64,000 bases of DNA, from contig NZ_LXET01000007.1 in assembly GCF_001655005.1 (NCBI RefSeq), positions 194,303 through 258,302 of the forward strand. The letters are read 5' to 3'. The translations under genes were made by a program, and so were the position numbers. The notes beneath the pieces are model-generated. The model had not been told where the DNA came from. It searched no databases and was given only the letters and a program-made list of their open reading frames with translations. The DNA is from Hafnia paralvei ATCC 29927. GTDB lineage: Bacteria > Pseudomonadota > Gammaproteobacteria > Enterobacterales > Enterobacteriaceae. Of this stretch, positions 26,021-35,319 are shown in pieces; within the stretch, counting starts at the first letter, position 1; every line of letters starts with the position of its first letter.

Positions 26021-27121
26021 ATGGCAAATTTTCGTGCTTTAGGATTACGGCCGCTGGGTTTACTGACTTTGTTAGTATTGGCTGGGTGTTCAACAAAAAC
26101 GACTCAGACGCCAACGCCGCGTCCGGCGCAGGTGAAAGCCCAGCTAGTGGATTTGATCCCAAGCAACGTACGCGATCGTCAGGGGTGGGCGACGGATATT
26201 GCCGCCGCGTTTACCGCGCAGGATATTCCGCCAACGCCTGAGAACTTGTGCGCGGTGATTGCGGTTACTGAACAAGAATCTACGTTTCAGGCCGATCCAC
26301 AGGTACCGGGGTTAGGTAAAATTGCGTGGAAAGAGATCGATCGCCGTGCAGATCAGATGCATATACCCAACTTTTTAGTTCATACCGCGTTGCTGATTAA
26401 ATCACCTAACGGCAAAAGCTACAGTGAACGCTTGGATAAAGCGCGTAGCGAAAAAGAGTTGAGTGCGATCTTTGATGATTTCATCAATATGGTGCCGATG
26501 GGGCAAAAATTATTCGGTAACCTGAATCCAGTACGCACTGGCGGGCCAATGCAGGTCAGCATTGCGTTTGCTGAAGCACACGCCAAAGGCTATCCATACA
26601 AGGTTGATGGAACCATTCGCCGTGAAGTTTTTAGCCGTCGCGGTGGTGTGTATTTTGGCACGATGCATCTGCTTGGCTATCCGGCGAATTATCCTCAGCC
26701 AATTTACCGTTTTGCTGATTTTAATGCCGGCTGGTATGCCAGCCGTAATGCCGCGTTTCAACGTGCTGTTAGCCGACTGACAGGGATCAAACTGGCGTTG
26801 GACGGTGATTTAATTAACTATGGCACCGATAAACCGGGTTCTACCGAACTGGCTGTGCGCTCGCTAGGCAAGCGTCTTGATATGAGTGATTCCACTATTC
26901 GCCGAGCGCTAGAAAAAGGCGATAGCATCGATTTTGAAAAAACGTCGCTGTATAAACAGGTGTATGCGTTAGCCGAAAAATCAGGTGGTAAAAAGCTGCC
27001 ACGTGAAATATTGCCTGGGATTACGCTTGAAAGCCCAAAAATAACACGCCAACTGACAACGGCGTGGTTTGCTAAACGTGTCGATGGCCGCTGGCAGAAG
27101 TGCATGGCTAAAGCACGTTAA
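26021..27121 (+). CDS. yaiW: YaiW-family (DUF1615) outer-membrane lipoprotein
   Basis: The 366-residue protein has a lipoprotein signal with lipobox LAGC (cysteine near residue 23). It matches E. coli YaiW (364): AVTEQESTFQADPQVPGLGKIAWKEIDRR, INMVPMGQKLFGNLNPVRTGGPMQVS, RYRFADFNAGWYASRNAAFQ-like stretches, and ITRQLTTAWFAKRVDGR at the end. The EQES segment recalls lysozyme-like transglycosylases, but activity is not established. In E. coli YaiW is linked to uptake of proline-rich peptides with SbmA; sbmA is not here. It appears monocistronic. Confidence 0.92.
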   Translation: MANFRALGLRPLGLLTLLVLAGCSTKTTQTPTPRPAQVKAQLVDLIPSNVRDRQGWATDIAAAFTAQDIPPTPENLCAVIAVTEQESTFQADPQVPGLGKIAWKEIDRRADQMHIPNFLVHTALLIKSPNGKSYSERLDKARSEKELSAIFDDFINMVPMGQKLFGNLNPVRTGGPMQVSIAFAEAHAKGYPYKVDGTIRREVFSRRGGVYFGTMHLLGYPANYPQPIYRFADFNAGWYASRNAAFQRAVSRLTGIKLALDGDLINYGTDKPGSTELAVRSLGKRLDMSDSTIRRALEKGDSIDFEKTSLYKQVYALAEKSGGKKLPREILPGITLESPKITRQLTTAWFAKRVDGRWQKCMAKAR

Positions 27122-27260
27122 TAATTGCGGGGTGCTTCGCATCTTACTACGTCTCTTGTTGCTCAAGTGTTAATCACTTGTTATCGTTGGCGGGCGTCTG
27201 CTACTGGACGTGCTTTCCTCCGCTGCATTGCAACACGTTATTCGTGTGAGGTAGAAGACG

Positions 27261-28172
27261 ATGACCACATCCTCCCAGCTTAAAGACGCTGATTTCGAAG
27301 TCTGGCTTGCCCAAATTAATCAGGCCTGTGGACGCTTTGCGGCAAAAACGTTGGGGGAAGGGTTTAGTGGCTCGGTGCAAGAGTTTCGCTCAGGAGCATT
27401 ACGTCTGAGCGTCGTGGATATTGCGCAAACCAAGCTGTATCGCACGCCGCAGGAAATCGCTCAGAGCGATGGCTCCTATTTTTACACGGTATTTCAGCTC
27501 AGCGGCCATTCTGAAATGGAGCAGGAAGGGCAACGAGCGCTACTTTCCGCCGGAGACATCACGCTCATCGATGCTGCAAAACCTAGCACTTTTACCTTCA
27601 GTGAGACCTCTAGCCAGATATCACTACTGCTGCCACGCGGCTACCTAGAACGTAATTTGCAGTTTGCCGATCTCCGCTGTGCACAACGCTTGGCGGCTGG
27701 TGCGCCGATGGTGCGGCTTAGCCAGCAGTTGGTGCAAGAAAGTATGCGTAATAGCACGCTAGATCAGCAGGAGAGCGAAGCGGTTTTAGATGCCGTGGCT
27801 ACGCTATTGCGTCCAGCGCTGATCGCCCGTGATGATGATGCGCCGCAGGATAAAGTTTTCCATCGCACGCTCTCTTTTATTGATAAACATATTCAGTCCG
27901 AATCGTTACGCCCAGAGTGGATTGCCAGTGAGGTGGGAGTTTCGGTGCGTAGCCTCTACCGCATGTTTGCGCGTAAAGGACTGGTGGTGGCGCAGTATAT
28001 TAAAAATCGCCGTCTAGACCTGTGTGCTAACGCGTTACGCAGTGCGCCCGTGAGACAAAAATTGTCGGACATTGGCTATTCGTGGGGTTTTGCCGATCAC
28101 AGCCATTTCTCCACCGCTTTCAAAATGCGCTTTGGTGTCACGCCAGGCGAATACCGCAAACAGTATCGTTAG
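27261..28172 (+). CDS. feaR: FeaR, AraC-family activator of amine oxidation genes
   Basis: The 303-residue protein (E. coli FeaR 301) has an N-terminal effector domain with WFYTVFQLSGH-like and SSQISLLLPR stretches. Its C-terminal AraC helix-turn-helix pair is at about 205-303: RPEWIASEVGVSVRSLYRMFARKGLVVAQYIKNRRL, then FADHSHFSTAFKMRFGVTPGEYRKQYR. FeaR activates tynA and feaB in response to amines such as 2-phenylethylamine and tyramine. It sits directly upstream of tynA, on the same strand, across 376 bases. Confidence 0.94.
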   Translation: MTTSSQLKDADFEVWLAQINQACGRFAAKTLGEGFSGSVQEFRSGALRLSVVDIAQTKLYRTPQEIAQSDGSYFYTVFQLSGHSEMEQEGQRALLSAGDITLIDAAKPSTFTFSETSSQISLLLPRGYLERNLQFADLRCAQRLAAGAPMVRLSQQLVQESMRNSTLDQQESEAVLDAVATLLRPALIARDDDAPQDKVFHRTLSFIDKHIQSESLRPEWIASEVGVSVRSLYRMFARKGLVVAQYIKNRRLDLCANALRSAPVRQKLSDIGYSWGFADHSHFSTAFKMRFGVTPGEYRKQYR

Positions 28173-28344
28173 TCTCATCTCTGTGAGTTTGTCATCAGTG
28201 GCAAAGCTGATGGCATACACAACAAATTAATCCCTCCAACGAATTGCTATGTTTGAGCTGGGTCAGCCGATACTGACTCATTAAACCGTAGCAGAGCGTG
28301 GCGGCAGACCAACAATAAGACATATTAAAGCCCCTAACAAAAAC

Positions 28345-28446
28345 CTGTCCCCAAGATAATTCGAGTTGTACAGAGGCAACACATCGGTGAATTAGCTGTG
28401 TGAGTACAGCCAACGAAATACAGCGAGAAGTATGACGGGGATATTG
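28345..28446. repeat. Degenerate ERIC-like intergenic repeat in feaR-tynA spacer
   Basis: The ends TGTCCCCAAGATAATTCGAG and AGAAGTATGACGGGGATA resemble the terminal sequences of a repeat common in enterobacterial spacers (TATACCC...AATTCGAGTTGC to AAGTATGACGGGTATA). The inner part, GTGAGTACAGCCAACG, also fits. It is diverged. The rest of the 28173-28548 spacer holds no gene that I can see and should contain the tynA promoter. Confidence 0.55.
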
Positions 28447-28548
28447 AGGAACTGACTTTCGTAAGCATGCAGCTATACCAGGTCGAGATTATCCCGCGCA
28501 CTGATTCACTGACATGAATGCCAATTTCTAGTGGTGAGGTAATAAATA

Positions 28549-30864
28549 ATGTTTCGCAAAACCGTGTTTTCAAAAACAGCACTGCATAAAAAAACGATGA
28601 CTAAGAAACGACTGCCGGTTGCGATTGCGCTGGCATTAGGGGTGTTGACCTCTGCTGGCTGGCAAACGACCGCACAGGCTCACGGTGCCGCAGCCCATAT
28701 GGTTCCGATGGAAAAAACATTAGAGGAATTTGGTGCTGACGTACATTGGGATGACTACGCACGTATGTTTATCCTCTCCAAAGACGGTGCTTATATCAAG
28801 GTCAAGCCAGACACCAACGAAGCTATTGTTAACGGCAAACCATTGAAACTGGCGGTGCCGATAGTGTTCCGCAACAAAGTGGCATATATGTCGGAAGACT
28901 TTATTAATGAGGTTTTTCAGTCTGGTTTAGATCAAACCTTCGCGATTGAAAAACGCGCCCATCCACTGAATCCTCTCAGCGCTAATGAAATTAAAACTGC
29001 AGTCGATGTGATTAAAGCATCCGATAACTATCGAGATAATTTCCGATTTACTGAGATTTCACTGCGCGAGCCACCCAAAGACGAAGTTTGGCAGTTTGTG
29101 TTAGCGGGTAAAACCGTGGAGCAACCGCGTCAGGCGAACGTGACCGTGTTGGATGGTAAGCACGTGGTGGAGAGCGTTATCGATCTGAAAGATAAAAAAG
29201 TGGTGTCGTGGACGCCCATAAAAGATGCGCAGGGTATGGTACTGCTGGATGATTTCTCCACCGTTCAGTCAGTGATTAACGCTAGCACCGATTTTGCCGC
29301 AGTGCTGAAAAAACGTGGGATTAACGACCCGAGTAAGGTGATCACTACGCCGTTAACCGTGGGGTATTTTGATGGCAAAGATGGCCTAACGCAGGATCAG
29401 CGCTTGTTGAAAGTCGTTAGCTATTTAGATGTTGGCGATGGCAATTACTGGGCTCACCCGATTGAAAATCTGGTCGCGGTGGTCGATCTTGAGCAGAAGA
29501 AGATCATTAAGATTGAAGAGGGGCCAGTGATCCCCGTGCCGATGGCGCCGCGTCCGTTTGATGGACGCGATCGCAAAGCACCAGAGATCAAGCCGCTAGA
29601 AATCGTTGAGCCAGAAGGGAAAAACTACACCATTACCGGCAACACGATTCATTGGCAGAATTGGGATTTCCACGTTGGCTTGAATTCACGCGTTGGGCCG
29701 ATCATTTCGACCGTGACTTACAACGATCAGGGTAAAAAACGGAAGATCATGTATGAGGGATCGTTAGGAGGCATGATCGTCCCTTATGGCGATCCGGATA
29801 TTGGCTGGTATTTCAAAGCCTATTTGGACTCTGGCGATTATGGTATGGGAACTCTGACCTCACCGATTGCGCGTGGCAAAGATGCGCCATCAAACGCGGT
29901 GTTAATCGATCAAACTATCGCTGATTACACCGGTAAACCGATGACCATTCCGCGGGCAATGGCAATATTCGAACGCTATGCGGGGCCAGAATACAAGCAT
30001 CAGGAGATGGGGCAACCCAACGTCAGCGCTGAGCGCCGTGAACTGGTGGTACGTTGGATTAGTACGGTGGGTAACTACGACTATATTTTTGACTGGGTAT
30101 TCCACCAGAACGGCACTATTGGCATTGATGCTGGGGCAACGGGGATCGAAGCGGTGAAGGGCGTAAAAGCGCGCACTATGCAGGATCCAACCGCTAAAGA
30201 TGACACCAAATATGGCACGCTTATCGATCATAATATCGTGGGCACAACGCATCAGCATATCTATAACTTCCGCTTGGATATGGACATTGATGGCGAGAAC
30301 AACAGCTTGGTTGAGCTCAATCCAGATGTGAAACCGAACGATCGCAGCGGCCCGCGTACCAGTACCATGCAGGTGGATCAGGTCGATGTGAAAAGCGAAA
30401 AAGACGCGGCGCAGAAATTTGATCCTTCAACCATCCGTTTGTTAAGCAATACCAACATAACCAACAAAATGGGAAACCCTGTTTCTTACCAGTTGATCCC
30501 TTATGCGGGAGGAACTCATCCCATCGCTAAAGGCGCTAACTTCGGTAAAGATGAGTGGATTTACCATCGTTTGAGCTTTATGGATAAACAGCTTTGGGTG
30601 ACGCGCTACAACGCGGATGAACGTTATCCGGAAGGTAAGTATCCGAACCGTTCTATTCACGACACGGGGCTAGGGCAATATTCCTCTGATAATCAGTCAA
30701 TTGAAAACACCGATAACGTCGTGTGGCTCACAACGGGTACCACGCACGTTGCCCGTGCGGAAGAGTGGCCCATTATGCCAACCGAATGGGTACATGCTCT
30801 GCTGAAACCGTGGAACTTCTTTAGCGAAACTCCGACGCTGGATTTGAGCGGAAAAAAGGAATAA
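28549..30864 (+). CDS. tynA: Primary amine oxidase (copper/topaquinone), TynA
   Basis: The 771-residue precursor (E. coli 757) has a signal peptide ending near TTAQA (about residue 43), so it is periplasmic. The topaquinone precursor is Y510 in VGNYDYIF, two copper histidines are in THQHIYN, and the catalytic base lies in YLDSGDYGMG. It oxidises phenylethylamine, tyramine and related amines to aldehydes, releasing ammonia and hydrogen peroxide. GAGGTAATAAATA precedes the ATG. It forms a convergent pair with feaB and is controlled by FeaR. The N-terminal signal has an extended basic region compared with E. coli. Confidence 0.97.
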   Translation: MFRKTVFSKTALHKKTMTKKRLPVAIALALGVLTSAGWQTTAQAHGAAAHMVPMEKTLEEFGADVHWDDYARMFILSKDGAYIKVKPDTNEAIVNGKPLKLAVPIVFRNKVAYMSEDFINEVFQSGLDQTFAIEKRAHPLNPLSANEIKTAVDVIKASDNYRDNFRFTEISLREPPKDEVWQFVLAGKTVEQPRQANVTVLDGKHVVESVIDLKDKKVVSWTPIKDAQGMVLLDDFSTVQSVINASTDFAAVLKKRGINDPSKVITTPLTVGYFDGKDGLTQDQRLLKVVSYLDVGDGNYWAHPIENLVAVVDLEQKKIIKIEEGPVIPVPMAPRPFDGRDRKAPEIKPLEIVEPEGKNYTITGNTIHWQNWDFHVGLNSRVGPIISTVTYNDQGKKRKIMYEGSLGGMIVPYGDPDIGWYFKAYLDSGDYGMGTLTSPIARGKDAPSNAVLIDQTIADYTGKPMTIPRAMAIFERYAGPEYKHQEMGQPNVSAERRELVVRWISTVGNYDYIFDWVFHQNGTIGIDAGATGIEAVKGVKARTMQDPTAKDDTKYGTLIDHNIVGTTHQHIYNFRLDMDIDGENNSLVELNPDVKPNDRSGPRTSTMQVDQVDVKSEKDAAQKFDPSTIRLLSNTNITNKMGNPVSYQLIPYAGGTHPIAKGANFGKDEWIYHRLSFMDKQLWVTRYNADERYPEGKYPNRSIHDTGLGQYSSDNQSIENTDNVVWLTTGTTHVARAEEWPIMPTEWVHALLKPWNFFSETPTLDLSGKKE

Positions 30865-30882
30865 GTCAGTAACGCAAAAATT

Positions 30883-30911
30883 AAGGGGTTGCATCTAGCA
30901 ACCCCTTTTTG
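30883..30911. terminator. Bidirectional terminator between tynA and feaB
   Basis: AAGGGGTTGC (30883-30892) pairs with GCAACCCCTT (30898-30907) around ATCTA. A T-run follows on the plus strand and a T-rich tract on the minus strand, so it serves both convergent genes. Confidence 0.85.
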
Positions 30912-30940
30912 TCTTTCGAAGATAAACGTATCAGCAGAAC

Positions 30941-32440
30941 TCAATATCTAACACATACCGTTTTGGTTTCGGTATAGGCATCTAGCCAATCAGTGCCAAA
31001 ATCACGTCCGGTTCCTGACTGTTTTACGCCGCCAAAAGGCATGTTTGCGTCGATCAGAGTATGGCTGTTGACCCACACAGTACCGGCCTGAATTCGCGGG
31101 GTATAAGCCATGGCCGTTTGCAGGCTGGTGGTCCATAGGCTGGCAGTGAGTCCGTAGTCGGTGTCGTTGGCCTGATGCAGAGCCTCTTCGGCGTTTTTGA
31201 CACGAATAAGATTAACTACTGGGCCGAAAACCTCTTCACGCGCCAGATTTAGCGCAGCATCTGGATTAATCACCAGCGTCGGTGGAATATAGAATCCTTG
31301 TGTGTCTGGCCCAGCCGCGCCACTGATTAGCTCGGCGTTTTTGGCTTTGGCATCTTGCAGGTAAGAGGCGACCTTATCGCGATGTTGACGTGAAACTAGC
31401 GGATTGATCTGCGTTAATGCATCCATTCCTGGGCCAACGGAGAGTGATTTTACCGCTTGTTCAAAACCCGCAACCAGTGAGTCGAAAATGGGTTCTTCAA
31501 TGTAGATTCGAGAACTGGCGGCGCAAACCTGTCCTTGATTGAGGAAGCTCCCCGCCATCAGTCCCTCAATCACCTGCTGTTGATCCGCGTCTTTCAGCAC
31601 GATAGCCGGGTTTTTTCCGCCTAATTCTAGAGTGACGCGGGTTAGTCGATCGGCTGCGGCGCGGGCAATACCTTTGCCAACCGGTGTAGAGCCGGTAAAA
31701 CTGACCTTCGCGACTAATGGGTGTTCCGTCAACGCTTTACCGCATACAGAACCTTTGCCGGTGACGATATTAAATACGCCATCAGGAATACCGGCTTCGC
31801 TGGCTAGCTCAGCCATGCGTAGCAGCGTGAGCGGGGTGGTCTCAGAGGGTTTAATCACGATAGAGCAGCCTGCAGCCAGCGCAGGCATCACTTTCCAGAT
31901 ACCTATCATCAGTGGAAAATTCCACGGCACAATACCAGCAACGACGCCAATAGGCTCTTTGCGAGTGTAGGCCATGTATTTCGCTCCGGCAGGCATAGGG
32001 ATAGAGACATCCATCGTTTGACCGGTAATTTTAGTTGTTAGCCCTGCGGTATAGCGCATCCAGTTCAGAGTACAACCGACCTCAAAAGCGCGGGAAATAT
32101 TGATGGATTTACCTTGCTCCAGCGTTTCGAGCTGGGCGAGCTCTTCGGCATGCTGTTCGACTAAATCGGCGTAACGCAGCAAAATACGTTCACGCTCTGC
32201 GGGTAAACGTTGAGCCCAAACGCCAGAATGAAAGGCCTGATGAGCGGAGGTGACCGCGCGGGAGACGTCTTCAGCGTTGGCATCGGCGGAGGACGATATT
32301 TGTGCTCCGTCCGCAGGGTTATAAATGGCTAAACGTTCATCGGCGGTAGATTCTTGCCACTTTCCATTGATATAGAGTCCGTGCTGACGGTCAAGGAAAC
32401 GCGAAACGCTGTCCAGTATGGCTACTTTATTATCGGGCAT
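30941..32440 (-). CDS. feaB: Phenylacetaldehyde dehydrogenase FeaB
   Basis: A 499-residue NAD-dependent aldehyde dehydrogenase, the same size as E. coli FeaB. Motifs: PWNFPLMIGIWKVMPALAAG, the glycine-rich FTGSTPVGKGIA, the glutamate in LELGGKNPAI, and the nucleophile in NQGQVCAASSRIY. It oxidises the aldehydes made by TynA (phenylacetaldehyde and 4-hydroxyphenylacetaldehyde) to the acids. It is convergent with tynA and divergent from a chemoreceptor gene. Confidence 0.94.
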   Translation of the reverse strand: MPDNKVAILDSVSRFLDRQHGLYINGKWQESTADERLAIYNPADGAQISSSADANAEDVSRAVTSAHQAFHSGVWAQRLPAERERILLRYADLVEQHAEELAQLETLEQGKSINISRAFEVGCTLNWMRYTAGLTTKITGQTMDVSIPMPAGAKYMAYTRKEPIGVVAGIVPWNFPLMIGIWKVMPALAAGCSIVIKPSETTPLTLLRMAELASEAGIPDGVFNIVTGKGSVCGKALTEHPLVAKVSFTGSTPVGKGIARAAADRLTRVTLELGGKNPAIVLKDADQQQVIEGLMAGSFLNQGQVCAASSRIYIEEPIFDSLVAGFEQAVKSLSVGPGMDALTQINPLVSRQHRDKVASYLQDAKAKNAELISGAAGPDTQGFYIPPTLVINPDAALNLAREEVFGPVVNLIRVKNAEEALHQANDTDYGLTASLWTTSLQTAMAYTPRIQAGTVWVNSHTLIDANMPFGGVKQSGTGRDFGTDWLDAYTETKTVCVRY

Positions 32441-32660
32441 AAGCCCTCCCGTCGGTCAAAAGGAGTTTGGTGAGAGATGGGTCTGATCGCTGAGCGACAA
32501 CCCAGTCATGACCTCATGAGTCTATAACAAGGATAGTCATCTCTTTTTGCTGTGCCTGACATTTGCTTGGTGGGATATGACAGCGAGAACAATAAATCCA
32601 TTTTAACTTTCACGATCAAAGCGTCGCATTCCTTCACCGCATGCAGGGCACGCACTTGCC

Positions 32661-32687
32661 TAAAGTATTGCCACTGATTGCCGATAA
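32661..32687 (+). promoter_or_regulatory. FliA (sigma-28) promoter of the chemoreceptor gene
   Basis: TAAAGTAT, 11 bases, then GCCGATAA matches the sigma-28 consensus TAAAGTTT-N11-GCCGATAA at 15 of 16 defined positions. It lies 54 bases before the GTG start of the chemoreceptor. The rest of the 32441-32741 spacer shows no gene and should also hold the feaB promoter. Confidence 0.85.
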
Positions 32688-32741
32688 TTCGTCCACCCCT
32701 ACTCTTATCATTGAACGACTTACCGACAAGGAATCCTCCCT

Positions 32742-34301
32742 GTGTTGAAGAACATTTCGTTGCGAACGGGTTTATTGGTTTTGTTGTTGTTGATTACGTT
32801 ACTTTTATTGGTGGTTAGCGCATTGGGACTGATAACGATCCACAGAGATCGTGCGGCGCTGGTGGAGCTTAATCAGATACAAGGCACCGAGCTCAATAGT
32901 TTGAATGGCAGTAATACACAAACGCTGATTGCTCGTGCGAATGCGTCCTTAGCCGTGCGCAAGATAGAGATTGGATTGCTGGATGAAGGCGCGGCGTTAA
33001 GCCGTAAGATCGTACAGAATATAAAAGATTCGCAGCAGCAGATGCAGCGCTTCGCCGAGATCAGCAGGCAGACTGAGCGTAATACCGATTTGGATCAACG
33101 GGTGTTGAGCACCTATCAGTCCTACATCAAGCAAGGTATAGAACCTATGTTAGCGGCACTGAATAAGCAATATACCGATGAGTATTACGAAGTATTGGAA
33201 AATAAGCTTACGCCGCTGAGTATCGGTTTTAGTCACGCAATCAACGAATTTAATACTTATGCGCAGGGCGCAGTGGAACAAAGGCTGCAGGATTCAGAAA
33301 CTAGCGAAAGCCGGATGCGGTTGCTGATTCTGGTTGTTGCACTGCTCACGCTGGTGATGGTGGTGACGTCGTGGTTAGTGTTGCGCCTTATGCTGCTCAA
33401 ACCCTTGGACGCGACGATAGGTCATCTAGAAGTCGTGGCGGCGGGTGATTTAACTCAGCCTTTGCTTCCAGCCAGTAGCAAAGAGCTCAACCGTTTAACA
33501 CAGGCGATTGAAACCATGCAGCAGTCGCTGCGTAAGTCTGTGAGTGAAGTGCGTGAGACCAGCGAGCAAATTGATATAGGTAGCCGTGAATTGGCTGCGG
33601 GTAATCTTAATTTGTCGCAGCGTACGGAAGAGTCAGCGGCATCGCTAGAACAAACCGCGGCTAGCATGGAACAGCTTACCGCAACGGTGAAGCTCAATGC
33701 GGATAACGCAGAACAGGCGCATCAGCTGGCACGTAAAGTATCCGACACCGCAGACCGTGGTAGTGAAGCCGTATGTTACGTAATGGAAAAAATGGATGAG
33801 ATCGCCGAGAGCTCGGGGCGTATTGCCGATATTCTTGAAGTCATCGACGGCATTGCCTTTCAGACGAATATTCTTGCGTTGAATGCTGCGGTTGAGGCTG
33901 CCCGCGCAGGCGAACAGGGGCGTGGTTTTGCGGTGGTCGCCAGTGAAGTTCGCAATCTGGCACAGCGCAGTGGTCAGGCGGCCAAAGAGATCCGCTCACT
34001 CATTTCCACCTCGCAAACGCGCGTCAGCGAAGGTGCAAAAATGGCATATCAGGCTGGTGAAACCATGGATGAGATCTCTGGTGAAGTGATGCGTGTGACC
34101 GGATTGATGAAAGAGATTTCTGGTGCCTCTAAGGAACAGAGCCGAGGGATCGAACAGGTAAATCTGGCTGTCACCCAGATGGATGAAGTTGCTCAGCAAA
34201 ATGCGGCATTGGTAGAAGAGGCCGCTGCGGCCACGCGTTCTTTGGAGACTCAGTCGCAGCAGCTCATGATGTCGATGGCGGCGTTTAGGGTCAGCACCTA
34301 A
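32742..34301 (+). CDS. Methyl-accepting chemotaxis protein
   Basis: The 519-residue receptor has a first membrane helix at about residues 8-33, a periplasmic four-helix-type sensor domain at about 34-191, and a second membrane helix at about 192-216. A HAMP domain follows (LKPLDATIGHLEVVAAGDLTQPL), then a signalling domain with the hairpin tip around IDGIAFQTNILALNAAVEAARAGEQGRGFAVVASEVRNLAQRS. The C-terminus (AAFRVST) lacks the NWETF-type CheR/CheB tether of Tar and Tsr. The start is GTG with AAGGA nine bases upstream, and a FliA promoter precedes it. Its position beside feaB and tynA hints at a ligand from aromatic amine metabolism. Confidence 0.92.
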   Translation: MLKNISLRTGLLVLLLLITLLLLVVSALGLITIHRDRAALVELNQIQGTELNSLNGSNTQTLIARANASLAVRKIEIGLLDEGAALSRKIVQNIKDSQQQMQRFAEISRQTERNTDLDQRVLSTYQSYIKQGIEPMLAALNKQYTDEYYEVLENKLTPLSIGFSHAINEFNTYAQGAVEQRLQDSETSESRMRLLILVVALLTLVMVVTSWLVLRLMLLKPLDATIGHLEVVAAGDLTQPLLPASSKELNRLTQAIETMQQSLRKSVSEVRETSEQIDIGSRELAAGNLNLSQRTEESAASLEQTAASMEQLTATVKLNADNAEQAHQLARKVSDTADRGSEAVCYVMEKMDEIAESSGRIADILEVIDGIAFQTNILALNAAVEAARAGEQGRGFAVVASEVRNLAQRSGQAAKEIRSLISTSQTRVSEGAKMAYQAGETMDEISGEVMRVTGLMKEISGASKEQSRGIEQVNLAVTQMDEVAQQNAALVEEAAAATRSLETQSQQLMMSMAAFRVST

Positions 34302-34307
34302 GTTGAC

Positions 34308-34330
34308 GACCTCCCCTAAAAGGGGAGGTC
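34308..34330. terminator. Stem-loop between chemoreceptor and pirin genes
   Basis: GACCTCCCCT and AGGGGAGGTC form a perfect 10-bp stem around AAA between two convergent genes. There is no strong T-run. Confidence 0.6.
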
Positions 34331-34331
34331 A

Positions 34332-35219
34332 TTACGGCATTTCAGGTGACAATGTACGTTCGCCGTCAAAGCCTTGTACGGTGCCAAAACGTCCGGTGTC
34401 CTGATTCCATTCGGCAATTGACTGACGTAATTCTTCTTTGCTACGGCCAACAAAATTCCACCACATTAATACCTGCTCACCCAATGGTTCACCTCCGAGG
34501 AATAGCAAGCGAGTTTTAGGCGCAAGAGTGACATTTAGCCGCGTATGTTGCGTGCCTATATAGGCCAGTTCATTTTCACCAAAACGTTCCCCTTCAATAT
34601 TGATTTCGCCCTCCAATACAAACAGACCGTACTCAAAATCAGGCTGGAGTTTTAGCTGGGTATTTGAACCATCAGGAGTATAAAGATCGACGCCCAGCAG
34701 CTCAGAGAAACAGAGCGTAGGGGCATGAAAGCTCGCATAATCGCCGGCCAGCAGCGTGTGGCGGATACCGTCGGCGTCCCAAACGGGTAACGTTGGATAA
34801 TGGTCAAAACGCGGCGGCATATCTTTTACCGCTTCGGGTAACGCAATCCATAGCTGAGCCGCGTGCAGGCGAGTGAACCCTGGCACTGACTCTTCTGTAT
34901 GGGCGATGCCGTGACCTGCGGTCATGAGATTGACCTGTCCGGGGCGAATGATTTGCTCGTAGCCAAGGCTATCGCGATGCAGTACTTCACCTTCCAGCAT
35001 CCAAGTGAACGTCTGCAAACAGGTGTGAGGATGTGGCGCGACTCGAAAGCCGCCGGTGCTATTTTTTAGCACCGATGGACCCGCGTGATCGAGAAAGCAC
35101 CATGCGCCAATCAAGCGGCGTTCTTTCACTGGAATGGCTCGTGATACGGGGATTCCACCCACGTCTTTGATGCGGGACGTGATGCGCTGAAGCGACGTAG
35201 AATTGAAACTACTATCCAT
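34332..35219 (-). CDS. Pirin-family cupin protein
   Basis: A 295-residue bicupin of the pirin family. The metal ligands match human pirin spacing: H63 and H65 in APHPHTCLQTF, H107 and E109 in HGIAHTEES. The N-terminal cupin is at about residues 25-130 and the pirin C-terminal cupin at about 180-285. Bacterial pirins such as YhhW can act as quercetin dioxygenases, but the physiological role is unclear. It is longer than E. coli YhhW (231). It lies 100 bases downstream of mgtC on the same strand and could share its transcript. Confidence 0.88.
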   Translation of the reverse strand: MDSSFNSTSLQRITSRIKDVGGIPVSRAIPVKERRLIGAWCFLDHAGPSVLKNSTGGFRVAPHPHTCLQTFTWMLEGEVLHRDSLGYEQIIRPGQVNLMTAGHGIAHTEESVPGFTRLHAAQLWIALPEAVKDMPPRFDHYPTLPVWDADGIRHTLLAGDYASFHAPTLCFSELLGVDLYTPDGSNTQLKLQPDFEYGLFVLEGEINIEGERFGENELAYIGTQHTRLNVTLAPKTRLLFLGGEPLGEQVLMWWNFVGRSKEELRQSIAEWNQDTGRFGTVQGFDGERTLSPEMP

Positions 35220-35319
35220 AATCGTCCTCTTAAATCATCAGTAGGGTATAGGGTAACAGCTATCTCATCCTATACCACTTGATGACGAGTTGCAGTGGCG
35301 CGTTATCTGATTAAATAAT

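Noticed and set aside
28195..28582. Minus-strand frames in the feaR-tynA spacer
   Set aside because: They overlap a degenerate ERIC-like repeat and the tynA start, and resemble no protein family.
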